A stretch of 64,000 nucleotides of DNA from Burkholderia plantarii (GCF_001411805.1 NZ_CP007213.1:248001-312000); one strand, 5' to 3'; counted from the stretch's first letter, positions 48,224-57,605 are shown. Translations and numbers: made by a program. The notes: generated by a model not told the origin, from the sequence alone.

Positions 48224-49168
48224 ATGAAATTCAGCATGACGAAACAATCGACATGGGCGGCATGGCTCCTCGCAGCCGCGGCCTGCCTTGCGACGGCGGC
48301 CCACGCGGCGGCGCCGGACCTGAACCTGAGCCCCGACCAGCACGACCGCGTGCGGGCCGCGCCGGACAGCGCGGCGATCGCGGCGATTCCGGCCAGCTAT
48401 CCGTTCGTGTCGAAGGGCGAACTGGTGGTGGGCATGGCCGTGTCGTGGCCGCCGCTCGACACCTACGCCACCGACGCGAAAACACTGGTCGGCTACGACC
48501 CCGATCTCGCGCAGGTGGTGGCCGACGGGCTCGGCCGCAAGCTGCGCATCGTGCCGCTCGCCTGGGAGGACTGGCCGCTCGCGGTGGCCTCGGGCAAGGT
48601 GGACGCGGTGCTGTCGAACGTGACCGTCACCGAGGAGCGCAAGGAGAAGTTCGACTTCTCGACCTACCGCCGCGACGTGCTCGGCTTCTACGTGGCCAAC
48701 GGCAGCCCGATCAAGGCGATCCGCGAGCCGAAGGACGTGGCCGGGCTGCGCGTGGTGACCGACTCGGGCACCAACCAGGAAGCGATCCTGATCGCCTGGG
48801 ACAAGCAGAACGTCGCGAAAGGCCTGAAGCCCGTGAAGATCGTCTATTACGACGACATCGCGGTGCGCAACGTCGCGCTGCAATCGGGGCGCGTGGATGC
48901 GATCTTCAGCGTCAACGCGGGCCTCGCCTACCAGCAGTCGCGCACCCACGACACGCGGCTGGTGGGCACCGTGAGCGGCGGCTGGCCGGTCACCGCCGAG
49001 GTGGCGATCACCACCCGCAAGGGCAGCGGGCTCGCCGCGCCGATCACGCTGCTGCTCAACGACCTGATCCGCAACGGCAAGTACCGGCAGGTGCTCGACC
49101 GCTGGAACCTCGGCAGCGAGGCGATCGACGCGGCGCGCACCAATCCGCCGGGCCTGCCGAAGAGTTGA
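48224..49168 (+). CDS. ABC transporter periplasmic amino-acid-binding protein
   Basis: 314 residues from the ATG at 48224 (an ATG seven codons earlier is also possible). A signal peptide (WLLAAAACLATAAHAA) is followed by a family 3 solute-binding fold: GELVVGMAVSWPPLDTY, LVGYDPDLAQVVADGLG, DAVLSNVTVTEERKEKFDFS and TDSGTNQEA. Family 3 proteins bind polar amino acids, opines or cystine. It serves the fused permease-ATPase encoded later in the operon. With the monooxygenases and acetyltransferases it probably captures a sulfur-containing amino acid; the ligand is inferred. Confidence 0.92.
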   Translation: MKFSMTKQSTWAAWLLAAAACLATAAHAAAPDLNLSPDQHDRVRAAPDSAAIAAIPASYPFVSKGELVVGMAVSWPPLDTYATDAKTLVGYDPDLAQVVADGLGRKLRIVPLAWEDWPLAVASGKVDAVLSNVTVTEERKEKFDFSTYRRDVLGFYVANGSPIKAIREPKDVAGLRVVTDSGTNQEAILIAWDKQNVAKGLKPVKIVYYDDIAVRNVALQSGRVDAIFSVNAGLAYQQSRTHDTRLVGTVSGGWPVTAEVAITTRKGSGLAAPITLLLNDLIRNGKYRQVLDRWNLGSEAIDAARTNPPGLPKS

Positions 49169-49314
49169 GCCATGCCGCGCCGATCGCCTCGCGCCCGCCG
49201 GGCGCACTGCCCCGGCCGATCTCGCCCCGCTGCCGCCCGCATCCGGCGCGTCGCCGCGCCGGGCCGCTTTCCTCACCGAGGCCCGCGCGCCGGCGCGGCC
49301 GACCGAGTCGAACC

Positions 49315-50328
49315 ATGACCTATTCCGTTTCGCTGCTGGACAAGAGCCCCGTCGCCGACGGCACGACGGCCGCCGACGCGCTGCAGGCCACGCTGCGGCT
49401 CGCGCGCCGCGCCGAGGCGCTCGGCTACCGCCGCTTCTGGGTGGCCGAGCATCACGGCGCGCCGGGCCTCGCCAGCTCCGCGCCCGAGGTGCTGATCGCG
49501 CATCTGCTGGCCGTGACCTCGCACATCCGCGTCGGCTCGGGTGGCGTGATGCTGCAGCACTACAGCCCGTTCAAGGTGGCCGAGACGTTCCGGCTGCTCG
49601 CCGCGCTCGCGCCGGGCCGCGTCGATCTCGGCGTGGGCAAGGCGCCGGGCGGCCTGCCCGCCACGACGCGCGCCCTGCAGGCCCGCTACGCCGGCGCCGC
49701 GCAGCCGTCGTTCGACGCGCTGCTGGCCGAACTCGACGCGTTCGTCGCGCCGGCCGATGCCGCGGCGGTGACCGATGCCGCCGCGCCGCCCGCCGCGCGC
49801 GCGTTGCCCGAGCCGCCCGAGGCGCCGCAGCGCGTGCTGCTGGGCGGCAGCCCGGCGAGCGCGGCGCTGGCCGCGCGCCACGGCTGGCAGTTCTGCTACG
49901 CGGGCCACTTCAACGGCGACGTGTCGAACCTCGAGCGCTCGCTCGCGGCCTATCGCGACGCCACCGGCCGCGCGCCGCTGCTCGCGCTGTACGCGTTCGC
50001 GGCCGATTCGGCCGAGGCCGCGCGCCGCGAGGCGGGCGCGCTGCGCATCTTCCGGCTGCAACTGGCCAACGGGCAGGCCGTGAACCTCGGCAGCCCGGAG
50101 GCGGCGGCCGACTACGCGGCGCAGGTCGGCGCGACCGACTACCGGATCGAGGAGCTGCGCCCGCACGCGGTCGCGGGCAGCGGCGACGAGATCCGTGCGG
50201 AACTCGACGCGCTGCACCGGCGCTTCGGCGTCGAGGAATTCGTGATCGACACGCCGGTGGCCGACTACGCGAAACGGCTCGCCTCGATCGAGGCGATCGC
50301 CGGCGCGGCGCTCACGGAGCCGGCCTGA
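49315..50328 (+). CDS. Luciferase-like FMN-dependent monooxygenase (CmoO/YtmO type)
   Basis: 337 residues. Bacterial-luciferase fold marks: [40 protein letters not shown] and [13 protein letters not shown], followed by an alanine-rich insertion at about residues 145-170 and [16 protein letters not shown]. Group II members of this type (YtmO-like) act on small thio-compounds with FMNH2 supplied in trans. No flavin reductase is in the operon. It is separated from the binding-protein gene by 146 bp. Confidence 0.9.
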   Translation: MTYSVSLLDKSPVADGTTAADALQATLRLARRAEALGYRRFWVAEHHGAPGLASSAPEVLIAHLLAVTSHIRVGSGGVMLQHYSPFKVAETFRLLAALAPGRVDLGVGKAPGGLPATTRALQARYAGAAQPSFDALLAELDAFVAPADAAAVTDAAAPPAARALPEPPEAPQRVLLGGSPASAALAARHGWQFCYAGHFNGDVSNLERSLAAYRDATGRAPLLALYAFAADSAEAARREAGALRIFRLQLANGQAVNLGSPEAAADYAAQVGATDYRIEELRPHAVAGSGDEIRAELDALHRRFGVEEFVIDTPVADYAKRLASIEAIAGAALTEPA

Positions 50329-50395
50329 CGCCGGTTCGAACCCGGCGCCGCGGTTGGCCGCGCCGGTCATTGCCCACTCTCTGGCGGATCTCGAC

Positions 50396-51721
50396 ATGAC
50401 ACGGAAAAACCTGAACTTCGGCATCATGCTGCAAGGCGCCGGCAGCCACATGAACGCCTGGCGGCACCCGGCCGGCCCGGCCGACGCGAGCGTCAACCTC
50501 GCGTTCATGACGCGCATCGCGCGCGAGGCGGAGGCGAACGGCATCGCGTTCGCGTTCGTCGCCGACGGCCTCTACATCAACGATCGCTCGATCCCGCATT
50601 TCCTGAACCGCTTCGAGCCGATCTCGCTGCTCTCGGCGCTGGCCGCGGCCACCAGCCGGATCGGCCTGGCCGGCACGCTGTCCACCTCGTACAGCCATCC
50701 GTTCACGGTGGCGCGCCAGTTCGCCTCGCTCGACCTGCTGAGCGGCGGGCGCGCCGGCTGGAACGTGGTGACCTCGCCGCTGGAGGGCTCGGCGAAGAAC
50801 TACGGCGGCGCGCATCCCGAGCATGCGCTGCGCTACGAGATCGCCGACGAATACCTCGAGGTCGTGCAGGGCCTGTGGGACAGCTGGGACGACGACGCGT
50901 TCGTGCGCGACCGCGCGAGCGGCCGCTTCTTCGATCGCGACAAGCTGCACACGCTCGACCACAAGGGCCGCTTCTTCGAGGTGGCCGGCCCGCTCAACAT
51001 CCAGCGTTCGCCGCAGGGCCAGCCGGTGATCTTCCAGGCCGGCTCGTCGGACGCCGGCATCGCGCTGGCCGGCAAGTATGCCGACGCGGTCTTCACGCAT
51101 TCGCCGTCGCTCGACGAGACCCGCGAGTTCGCCGGGCGCGTGCGCGCGAGCGCGGTGGCGCACGGCCGCGCGCCCGACGCGGTGAAGCTGTTCCCCGGCA
51201 TCGGGCCGATCGTCGGCGCCACGCGCGAGGAGGCCGAGGAGAAGTACCGCGTGATCCGCGAGCTGGTCACGATCGACGAGGCGCTCGCCTATCTCGGCCG
51301 CTTCTTCGACCATCACGATTTCCGCCAGTATCCGCTCGACGCGCCGTTTCCCGAGCTGGGCGAGATCGGCCGCAACAGCTTCCGCTCGACCACCGACCGC
51401 ATCAAGGCGACCGCGAAGGCGAGCGGCGCGACGCTGCGCGAGGTGGCGCTCGACGTGACCACGCCGAAGACGCACTTCATCGGCACCGGCGAGGAGGTCG
51501 CCGACGCGCTGATCCACTGGCTCGACGTGGGCGCGGCCGACGGTTTCATCCTCGGTTTCCCGGTGCAGGCGCAGGGCTTCGACGATTTCGCCCGGTACGT
51601 GATTCCGGTGCTGGAGGCGCGCGGGCGCTACACGCGCCAGCTGGCCGGCACGACGCTGCGCGAGCACCTCGGCCTGCCGCGCCGCGAGAGCCGCCACACG
51701 CTCGCGCGCGCCGTGGCCTGA
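50396..51721 (+). CDS. NtaA/SnaA/DszA-type flavin monooxygenase (CmoJ/YtnJ-like)
   Basis: 441 residues from the ATG at 50396. The long group C luciferase-like family: [45 protein letters not shown] and [20 protein letters not shown] are diagnostic. These enzymes oxidise N- or S-containing substrates (nitrilotriacetate, dibenzothiophene sulfone, N-acetyl-S-alkyl-cysteine) with FMNH2 and oxygen. In Bacillus, CmoJ of this family cleaves acetylated S-alkyl-cysteines. Here it lies between another flavin monooxygenase and the transporter gene, supporting the same pathway. Confidence 0.92.
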   Translation: MTRKNLNFGIMLQGAGSHMNAWRHPAGPADASVNLAFMTRIAREAEANGIAFAFVADGLYINDRSIPHFLNRFEPISLLSALAAATSRIGLAGTLSTSYSHPFTVARQFASLDLLSGGRAGWNVVTSPLEGSAKNYGGAHPEHALRYEIADEYLEVVQGLWDSWDDDAFVRDRASGRFFDRDKLHTLDHKGRFFEVAGPLNIQRSPQGQPVIFQAGSSDAGIALAGKYADAVFTHSPSLDETREFAGRVRASAVAHGRAPDAVKLFPGIGPIVGATREEAEEKYRVIRELVTIDEALAYLGRFFDHHDFRQYPLDAPFPELGEIGRNSFRSTTDRIKATAKASGATLREVALDVTTPKTHFIGTGEEVADALIHWLDVGAADGFILGFPVQAQGFDDFARYVIPVLEARGRYTRQLAGTTLREHLGLPRRESRHTLARAVA

Positions 51722-51826
51722 GGCGCGCCGCCCGCCGCCGGCCGGCATCGCCATGGCGATCCGGCGGGGCGTTTGGCCGCTTCATCGAGCCGCTTCATCA
51801 GTCAGCTTCGTGCAGGAGTCCAGATC

Positions 51827-53623
51827 ATGAACGACACCACCCGTCTCGCCACCGCGCCGCTCGGCGCCGCCGGCGAGGCCGCGCCGGCCGACGACTACCG
51901 GCATCTGCGGATCGTCCCGGTCCGCCATCACGCGCGCACGGCCGGCACCGTGCTCGCGCTCGCGCTGATCGCGCTCGGGCTCGAGTCGGTGCTCGGCAAC
52001 CCGCGCTGGGGCTGGGACGTGTTCGCGAAGTGGTTCCTCGCGGCGCCGGTGCTCGACGGCCTCGGCCAGACGCTGGTGCTGACGCTGCTGGGCGCCGTGT
52101 TCGGCTTCGCGCTGGCGCTGCCGGTCGCGCTCGCGCGGCTGTCGGCCTCGCCGCTGCTGCGCGCGCTCGCGTGGGGCTACATCTGGCTGTTCCGCTCGAT
52201 TCCGCTGATCGTGCTGCTGCTGTTGCTGAACAACCTCGGCTATCTCTACGAGACGGTGCGGATCGGCGTGCCGTTCACGCAGCGCGTGCTGTTCGAGGCG
52301 CCCACCACGGGGCTGATCACGCCGTTCCTCGCGGCCGTGATCGGCCTGTCGCTGAGCCAGGCCGCGTTCTCGGCCGAGGCGATCCGCGGCGGGCTGCTGT
52401 CGGTCGATCACGGCCAGCGCGAGGCCGCCGCCGCGCTCGGGCTGCCACGCGGCCGGCAGATCCGCCGCATCGTGCTGCCGCAGGCAATGCGCGCGCTGCT
52501 GCCCGGCGCGTTCAACGACGTGATCGGGCTGGCCAAGAGCACCTCGGTGGTCTACATCCTCGCGATGCCGGACCTGTTCTACACGGTGCAGATCATCTAT
52601 CACCGCAATCTCGAGGTGATCCCGCTGCTGATGGTCGCGACGGTCTGGTACCTGATCATCCTGACCGCGCTGTCGGCGCTGCAGGTCCACGTCGAGCGCC
52701 ATTTCGCGCGCGGCGCGACGCGCGAGGGCGTCGCGCCGTCGCGGCTCGGCGCGTGGTGGCGCCGTGCGCGGCGCCGCGCGGAGGCGGACCCTGACGCGGC
52801 CCGGGACGCGGGCCCGGCCGAACCGGCGCATGCCGCCGGCGACGCGGGCTGGGCCGCTCGCCGCGCGGGCGGCGCGGTGCGGATCCACAACGTGACGAAG
52901 CGCTTCGGCGCGCACGTCGTGCTCGACCGCCTCTCGCTGGCGGCGGCGCCGGGCAGCGTGACGGTGATCCTCGGCCAGTCCGGCTCCGGCAAATCCACGC
53001 TGCTGCGCTCGATCAACCACTTCGAGCGCATCGACGACGGCTTCATCGAGGTCGACGGCGAGCTGGTCGGCTACCGTCGCGCGGGCCGCGCGCTCCACGA
53101 ACTGAAGGAGGCGGAGATCCTGCGCCGGCGCGGCGACGTCGGCATGGTGTTCCAGAGCTTCAACCTGTTCCCGCACCTGACGGTGCTCGACAATCTGCTC
53201 GAGGCGCCGCTCGCGGCCGGCGTGCCGCGCGCGCGGGCGCGCGACGAGGCGCTCGCGCTGCTGGCGCGGGTGGGCCTGGCCGACAAGGCGCGGGCCTGGC
53301 CGCGCCAGCTGTCGGGCGGCCAGCAGCAGCGCGTGGCGATCGCGCGGGCGCTGGCGCTCAAGCCGAAGGTGCTGCTGTTCGACGAGCCGACTTCGGCGCT
53401 CGATCCCGAGCTCGTCAACGAGGTGCTCGACGTGATCCGCCAGCTCGCGCGCTCCGGCACCACGCTCGTGATCGTCACGCACGAGATCGGCTTCGCGCGC
53501 GAGGTGGCCGATACCATCGTGTTCATGGACCAGGGGCGTATCGTCGAATCGGGGCCGCCGTCGCGCGTGCTGGTCGATCCGGCCCATCCGCGCACGCGTG
53601 ATTTCCTGTCGAAGGTGTTATGA
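51827..53623 (+). CDS. Fused ABC transporter: amino-acid permease plus ATPase
   Basis: 598 residues combining two normally separate subunits. Residues 1-295 are a HisM/GlnP-type permease with about five helices and the EAA loop (REAAAALGLPRGRQIRRIVLPQ). A variable linker (about 295-345, Arg- and Ala-rich) leads to a polar amino-acid-type ATPase: Walker A GQSGSGKST, LSGGQQQR signature, Walker B VLLFDEPTSALDPE and the H-loop VTHEIGF. A homodimer would supply both permease and both ATPase halves. GCAGGAG precedes the ATG at 51827. Its stop overlaps the next start by four bases. It imports whatever the binding protein in the same operon captures. Confidence 0.94.
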   Translation: MNDTTRLATAPLGAAGEAAPADDYRHLRIVPVRHHARTAGTVLALALIALGLESVLGNPRWGWDVFAKWFLAAPVLDGLGQTLVLTLLGAVFGFALALPVALARLSASPLLRALAWGYIWLFRSIPLIVLLLLLNNLGYLYETVRIGVPFTQRVLFEAPTTGLITPFLAAVIGLSLSQAAFSAEAIRGGLLSVDHGQREAAAALGLPRGRQIRRIVLPQAMRALLPGAFNDVIGLAKSTSVVYILAMPDLFYTVQIIYHRNLEVIPLLMVATVWYLIILTALSALQVHVERHFARGATREGVAPSRLGAWWRRARRRAEADPDAARDAGPAEPAHAAGDAGWAARRAGGAVRIHNVTKRFGAHVVLDRLSLAAAPGSVTVILGQSGSGKSTLLRSINHFERIDDGFIEVDGELVGYRRAGRALHELKEAEILRRRGDVGMVFQSFNLFPHLTVLDNLLEAPLAAGVPRARARDEALALLARVGLADKARAWPRQLSGGQQQRVAIARALALKPKVLLFDEPTSALDPELVNEVLDVIRQLARSGTTLVIVTHEIGFAREVADTIVFMDQGRIVESGPPSRVLVDPAHPRTRDFLSKVL

Positions 53624-54150
53624 GTTCACCGCTGTTGAAGCCGGCCGTGGCCGCCGCGCCCGACGTGTTCGTGTCGATCGTCGCCGACGATCCGCGCGCG
53701 CGTCCGCTGTTCGACGAGCTCGCGTTCGAATACCGCAGCCGCTACGCGGGCCTGATCGACGACGCCGCGCTGCGCGACGAGATGGTCCGCTATCCGGCCG
53801 CGCTGTTCGTGCCGCCCGCCGGCGCGTTCATCCTGCTGCTGCGCGGCGGCACGGCGATCGCGGGCGGCGCGTTCATGCCCCACGCAGACCCCGGCACGAC
53901 CGAGTTCAAGCGCATCTGGGTGGACCGCGCGCACCGCCGGCAGGGCCTGTCGCGCCGCGTGCTGGCCGAACTGGAGCGGCGCGCGGCCGTGCAGGGCTAT
54001 ACGCGCGTCTATCTCGGCACCGGGCCGCGCCAGCCGGAGGCGATCTCGCTGTACCTGACGAGCGGCTATCGGCTGCTGGCCGCGCATGATTTCGGCGAGG
54101 ACGCCGAGCCCGGTTATCGCTTCGACAAGCTGCTGGCGGGTGGCGCCTGA
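53620..54150 (+). CDS. GNAT-family N-acetyltransferase (second of two in the operon)
   Basis: 176 residues, start ATG overlapping the transporter stop (ATGA). GNAT motif A is RRQGLSRRVLAELERRA, motif B TGPRQPEAISLYLTSGYR. It is a paralogue of the first gene of the operon, with the same layout throughout. Two acetyltransferases at the two ends of an S-alkyl-cysteine-type operon may differ in substrate size. The predicted deacetylase that should release cysteine is not in the window. Confidence 0.9.
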   Translation: MSSPLLKPAVAAAPDVFVSIVADDPRARPLFDELAFEYRSRYAGLIDDAALRDEMVRYPAALFVPPAGAFILLLRGGTAIAGGAFMPHADPGTTEFKRIWVDRAHRRQGLSRRVLAELERRAAVQGYTRVYLGTGPRQPEAISLYLTSGYRLLAAHDFGEDAEPGYRFDKLLAGGA

Positions 54151-54362
54151 GCGTGCCGGCCCGAAAATGCCGCCGAAAATCCTCGTCCGGAATCGCTGTC
54201 CGTCGTGCTCGATGCAATCGGTGTCGGCCAATTGTTGCATTGGGAAAAATCTCAAGGTATTCTCTGCGCGATACTGATCTGTCTTGTCTCGCCGATATCA
54301 AAATGCTCCGTGAAATGACAACGGCGTGATTGATCTGGCGGCAAAAAAAGGCGGATCAAAAT

Positions 54363-54396
54363 GATACCGATAGTCTATTGATACCGATGGTCTATC
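54363..54396. repeat. Tandem 17-bp repeat, two copies
   Basis: GATACCGATAGTCTATT (54363-54379) is followed directly by GATACCGATGGTCTATC (54380-54396), with two differences. It could be a duplicated protein-binding site upstream of the diiron-enzyme gene, or a chance duplication. Confidence 0.75.
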
Positions 54397-54499
54397 GCGG
54401 TGTACGTCCGAATTCGACATTCCGAAGGCGGGACGGATATTCAGAAAAAAATCATATCCGGTCGAATAACGAAGACCTGAGAGGCTGTCGAGCAAGGAC

Positions 54500-54532
54500 G
54501 CGGATTCCAATATGCAAGGTATTGGAATCCGC
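54500..54532. promoter_or_regulatory. Perfect 13-bp stem-loop of unknown function
   Basis: GCGGATTCCAATA (54500-54512) pairs perfectly with 54520-54532 around the loop TGCAAGG. There is no T-run, and the nearest upstream gene ends 350 bp earlier, so it is a poor terminator candidate. A regulator palindrome or RNA structure is more likely. Confidence 0.7.
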
Positions 54533-54940
54533 CTGACGGCGATGTCCCCCGATTCGCGAAACTCCCCGCCCTGTCTGGCTTTCCGGCCATTTAACCCGGT
54601 TTCTTCCCTGCTCGCGAATGGATCGCTGCGGCCGCGAACGCGCCGCGAAAATCGATTGCTGCGTTTGCACATGATCGATATCCGCATTTCTATGAATGAT
54701 TTTGATTGCTTCGATCATTGCGTGCGGGAAACGCGGCCCGGCAATTCGGCGCGGGTGCCGGTACACGGCCGGCGATTGCATTCGATCGGCTATTGATATG
54801 ACACATGCGGGCCATGCCAATACGACAGCGATGCCCCTCCCGTATCGTCATTTCGATTATGTAGAATGCCGGCAAGTGCGTTGACGGATTCGGCGATGGG
54901 CGCCGCCGGACGCACTCCACAACGAAACAGTCAGGACAGC

Positions 54941-56071
54941 ATGCGACACGAAATGGCAGCGGTGGCAAACGAGATCCCGTTTCGCGCGTTCGATCGCGAT
55001 TCGGTCAATGAAACCCAGGTCAACGAAGCACTCGCGTCGATGCTGACGCTGCCGCTCGGGTCGGCGGTGGCGGCGCTGTGCGCCGAGCCCGAACTCGAGG
55101 CATGGCTCGACGTCGCGCCGGGCTGGAGCGAGGCGTTCCTCGCGAAGCTGCGCGAGACGGTGGCGCGCGCGTTCGGCGCGCGGGAGGCGGCGGCGCTGGC
55201 TGATGTCCACGCGGCGCTGTTCACGCTGTACGACCTGCACGTCGCCGACGGCACCGATCCGCGCGCGGTCAACCAGTTCAATCCGCTGCTCACGCAGGCG
55301 CGCCGCGTGATCGAGCGCGCCTGGCTCGGCAGCGAGCGCGAGCGGCTGTCGGTCGAGACCGGCGTGACCGACAGCGCGGCGGTGGTGAGCGCGCTGAAGG
55401 CGATCTGGTCCGGGCATCGCGCCGCGTCGCATCCGCTGTTCGATTTCCTGGAGAAGGACGCCACGCGCGAGCAGATCGTCGCGTTCTTCCGCAACGACAG
55501 CGCGCTGAACATCCGCTTCTTCGACCTGCTGCTGTATGCGCTGATCGGCTCGCGCGTCGAGGTGCGCCGCGAACTCGTGCAGAACCTGTGGGACGAATCG
55601 GGTCGCGGCAACCCGACCCTGAGCCACGTCAACCTGTTCCGCCGCCTGCTCGACGTGGCGGGCGTGGGCCAGTCGCCCGACAATCACGCGAACCAGCTCG
55701 AAGTGGACGGCCACGCGGGCTACAACCTGTTCATGCTGACGAGCCTGAACCGCACGCACTATTTCATGCTGCTGGGCGTGATGGCGATGACGGAACTGCT
55801 CGATCCCTCGCAGTACGAGAAGCTCGTGCGCGGCTGCAAGCGCGTGGGCTTCGGCGCGAGCGGCGAGCTTGCGTACTACGAGGAGCACGTGACGATCGAC
55901 ATCGTCCACGCGGAAGGATGGCTGGCCGACGTGATCGTGCCGGTGGTGGAGCAGACGCCGTCGGTGGGCGACGACATCCTGTTCGGCGCCGCGCTGCGCA
56001 TGGCGACCTGCGAAGCGTATTACGACTCGCTTTACGCGAAGCTGACGGCGCTGCCGGCCAGCCACGCGTAA
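54941..56071 (+). CDS. Haem-oxygenase-like diiron enzyme (iron-containing redox enzyme family)
   Basis: 376 residues from the ATG at 54941 (TCAGGA upstream). The C-terminal 220 residues are a helical haem-oxygenase-like fold without haem-binding features. The metal ligands of this family can be placed in LWDESGRGNPTLSH (Glu and His) and YYEEHVTIDIVH (Glu, Asp, His), about 100 residues apart. Such HDO enzymes (UndA, SznF and BesC are studied cases) use two irons and oxygen to cleave or oxidise amino acids or fatty acids. The N-terminal 150 residues are not familiar. No pathway genes adjoin it; a TetR gene converges with it. Substrate unknown. Confidence 0.8.
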   Translation: MRHEMAAVANEIPFRAFDRDSVNETQVNEALASMLTLPLGSAVAALCAEPELEAWLDVAPGWSEAFLAKLRETVARAFGAREAAALADVHAALFTLYDLHVADGTDPRAVNQFNPLLTQARRVIERAWLGSERERLSVETGVTDSAAVVSALKAIWSGHRAASHPLFDFLEKDATREQIVAFFRNDSALNIRFFDLLLYALIGSRVEVRRELVQNLWDESGRGNPTLSHVNLFRRLLDVAGVGQSPDNHANQLEVDGHAGYNLFMLTSLNRTHYFMLLGVMAMTELLDPSQYEKLVRGCKRVGFGASGELAYYEEHVTIDIVHAEGWLADVIVPVVEQTPSVGDDILFGAALRMATCEAYYDSLYAKLTALPASHA

Positions 56072-56138
56072 GGCGTCGACGAGTCAGCCGCGCGGCTCGC
56101 GGCTGACCGGGCCCTGCGGAGCCTGCGAGGCCGGGGGG

Positions 56139-56729
56139 TCAGGCCGCCGCGGCCTCGTGCTCGGCCGGCGCGCGGCGATAGGCGGCCAGCAGCCGCTCGG
56201 CCGCTTCCCATGCCTCGCCGGCCGCGTGATCGCGATCGCCGCTGGTGGCCGCGATGATCGCGCCGTCCAGGATCATCACGAGCTGCCGCGCCACCGGCTC
56301 GACCATGGTCGGCGAAACCAGGTCGCGCAGCAGGTTCTGCACGAACCCGCGCAGCCCCTGCTTCTGCGACACCGAGATGCGCACGATCTCGCCCGCGCCC
56401 GCATGAAACTCGGACAGCGCGCCGACGAACATGCAGCCGGAAAAGTCGCTCGACATGAACCAGCGGTGATGCCATTCGAACAGCTCGTGCAACTGCTCGT
56501 CGGGCGTGGGCCGCGTGGCGATCGCGTCGGCCATCGACTGCAGCGCCTGGCTGGCGCGCTGCGACAGCACTTCCGAGATCAGGTCGTTCTTGGTCGCGAA
56601 GTGACGGAACAAGGTCATCTTCGCGACGCCGGATTCCTTGATGATTCGATCGATGCCGACCGCGTGGTAGCCGTTCTCGGCGAACAGGCGTGTGGCGGTA
56701 TCGACGATGTTCTGCTTCTTGGTACTCAT
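56139..56729 (-). CDS. TetR-family regulator
   Basis: 196 residues from the ATG at 56729 (AAAGGAAG upstream). The helix-turn-helix is AENGYHAVGIDRIIKESGVAKMTLFRHFATK, typical of the TetR subgroup that follows the G-x-GIDxI-x-ES-GV pattern and often controls oxidoreductase or efflux genes. It is tail-to-tail with the diiron-enzyme gene, so a direct regulatory link is not implied by position. Confidence 0.92.
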   Translation of the reverse strand: MSTKKQNIVDTATRLFAENGYHAVGIDRIIKESGVAKMTLFRHFATKNDLISEVLSQRASQALQSMADAIATRPTPDEQLHELFEWHHRWFMSSDFSGCMFVGALSEFHAGAGEIVRISVSQKQGLRGFVQNLLRDLVSPTMVEPVARQLVMILDGAIIAATSGDRDHAAGEAWEAAERLLAAYRRAPAEHEAAAA

Positions 56730-57113
56730 GCGTCGGACTTCCTTTGTCCACCCGGGCCGGCGGACACCCCCCGCAATCGGAGGCCGCGTTTCATGGGCAC
56801 ATCTTCCGGCGGACGGGATATCCGTCGGACGATATGTCGGGATTCGGATCAGACGCACAGATTACCTTGAACCGGGCCGTTTTCGCTGATCGAATCGTGA
56901 TCGTCGCAACGTCTCGTGCCGCGCGGGGCGTTGTTTTCATTGATATAACGGCGATTCCCGACGGCTGCGCACCGCGATGGGGCGCGATGGCTGCATGACG
57001 GTGCGAGTGTCAGCATTTCGTCAGCCGGCGAGGGGTGGGGGCCGCGCGCGGCGCGAGCGCGTCGTCACGGCGGCGCCGGTAGAGGAAAACATCCAGCGCG
57101 GTGCCCGAGCGGA
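56730..57113. other. Intergenic region upstream of the TetR gene
   Basis: About 380 bp between the TetR start and the 3' end of the next minus-strand gene. CCGGCGGACGGGATATCCGTCGG near 56809-56831 contains an inverted repeat (GACGGGATATCCGTC) that could be the TetR operator. No gene recognised. Confidence 0.45.
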
Positions 57114-57605
57114 TCAATCTTCCCGTTCGGCGTTCTCGCCCTTTTTGCCCCGCCCGTCCTTCTCGTCCTTCCCGTCGTCGTCGCGCCGGGCCGTGTCGAC
57201 GAACGGCGAATCGGTGTCGGATGCGCCGTTGCGCAGCGCGTGGCGCGCGCGTTCGGCCAGCGCTTCGTAATGCCTGCGAAAGCGTTCGAGTTCCTTTTCG
57301 TCGAGTTCCTCCAGATCGAGCAGCGCGTTGTGCGCGCCGTTGACGGCGCGGATCAGCTCGTCGAGCTTGATCTGCATGGCCGCGGTATCGCGGTTTTGCG
57401 TGTTCTGGATCAGGAACACCATCAGGAACGTGACGATGGTGGTGGAGGTGTTGATCACCAGCTGCCACGTGTCGCTGAAGTGGAACAGCGGGCCGGAGAC
57501 GGCCCAGACGATCACGAGCGCGCCGGCGAGGATGAACGTGGCGGGACGGCCGGTGGCCGTCGACAGCATGCTGGAGAACCGCGAGAACCACTGGCCTTGC
57601 TTCAT
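57114..57605 (-). CDS. Small membrane protein of the low-affinity iron permease-like family
   Basis: 163 residues from the ATG at 57605. Two membrane segments (ATFILAGALVIVWAVSGPLF and INTSTTIVTFLMVFLIQNTQ) with the family signature NTSTTIVTFLMVFLIQNTQNRDTAAMQIKLDEL, part of which also defines the yeast Fet4-related group; bacterial members are usually just this two-helix piece. A coiled, then highly charged Asp/Lys/Gly tail (residues 130-163) is cytoplasmic. The name implies iron transport, but two helices make a transporter role doubtful; anchoring or signalling is equally possible. Confidence 0.85.
   Translation of the reverse strand: MKQGQWFSRFSSMLSTATGRPATFILAGALVIVWAVSGPLFHFSDTWQLVINTSTTIVTFLMVFLIQNTQNRDTAAMQIKLDELIRAVNGAHNALLDLEELDEKELERFRRHYEALAERARHALRNGASDTDSPFVDTARRDDDGKDEKDGRGKKGENAERED

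Larger units (their letters stand above)
54151..54940. other. AT-richer intergenic stretch with repeats and a hairpin
   Basis: About 790 bp without a recognisable gene, noticeably AT-richer than the flanks. It holds a two-copy 17-bp tandem repeat at 54363-54396 and a perfect hairpin at 54500-54532. Short open frames lack ribosome sites and family motifs. TCAGGA just before 54941 is the ribosome site of the next gene. Confidence 0.6.
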
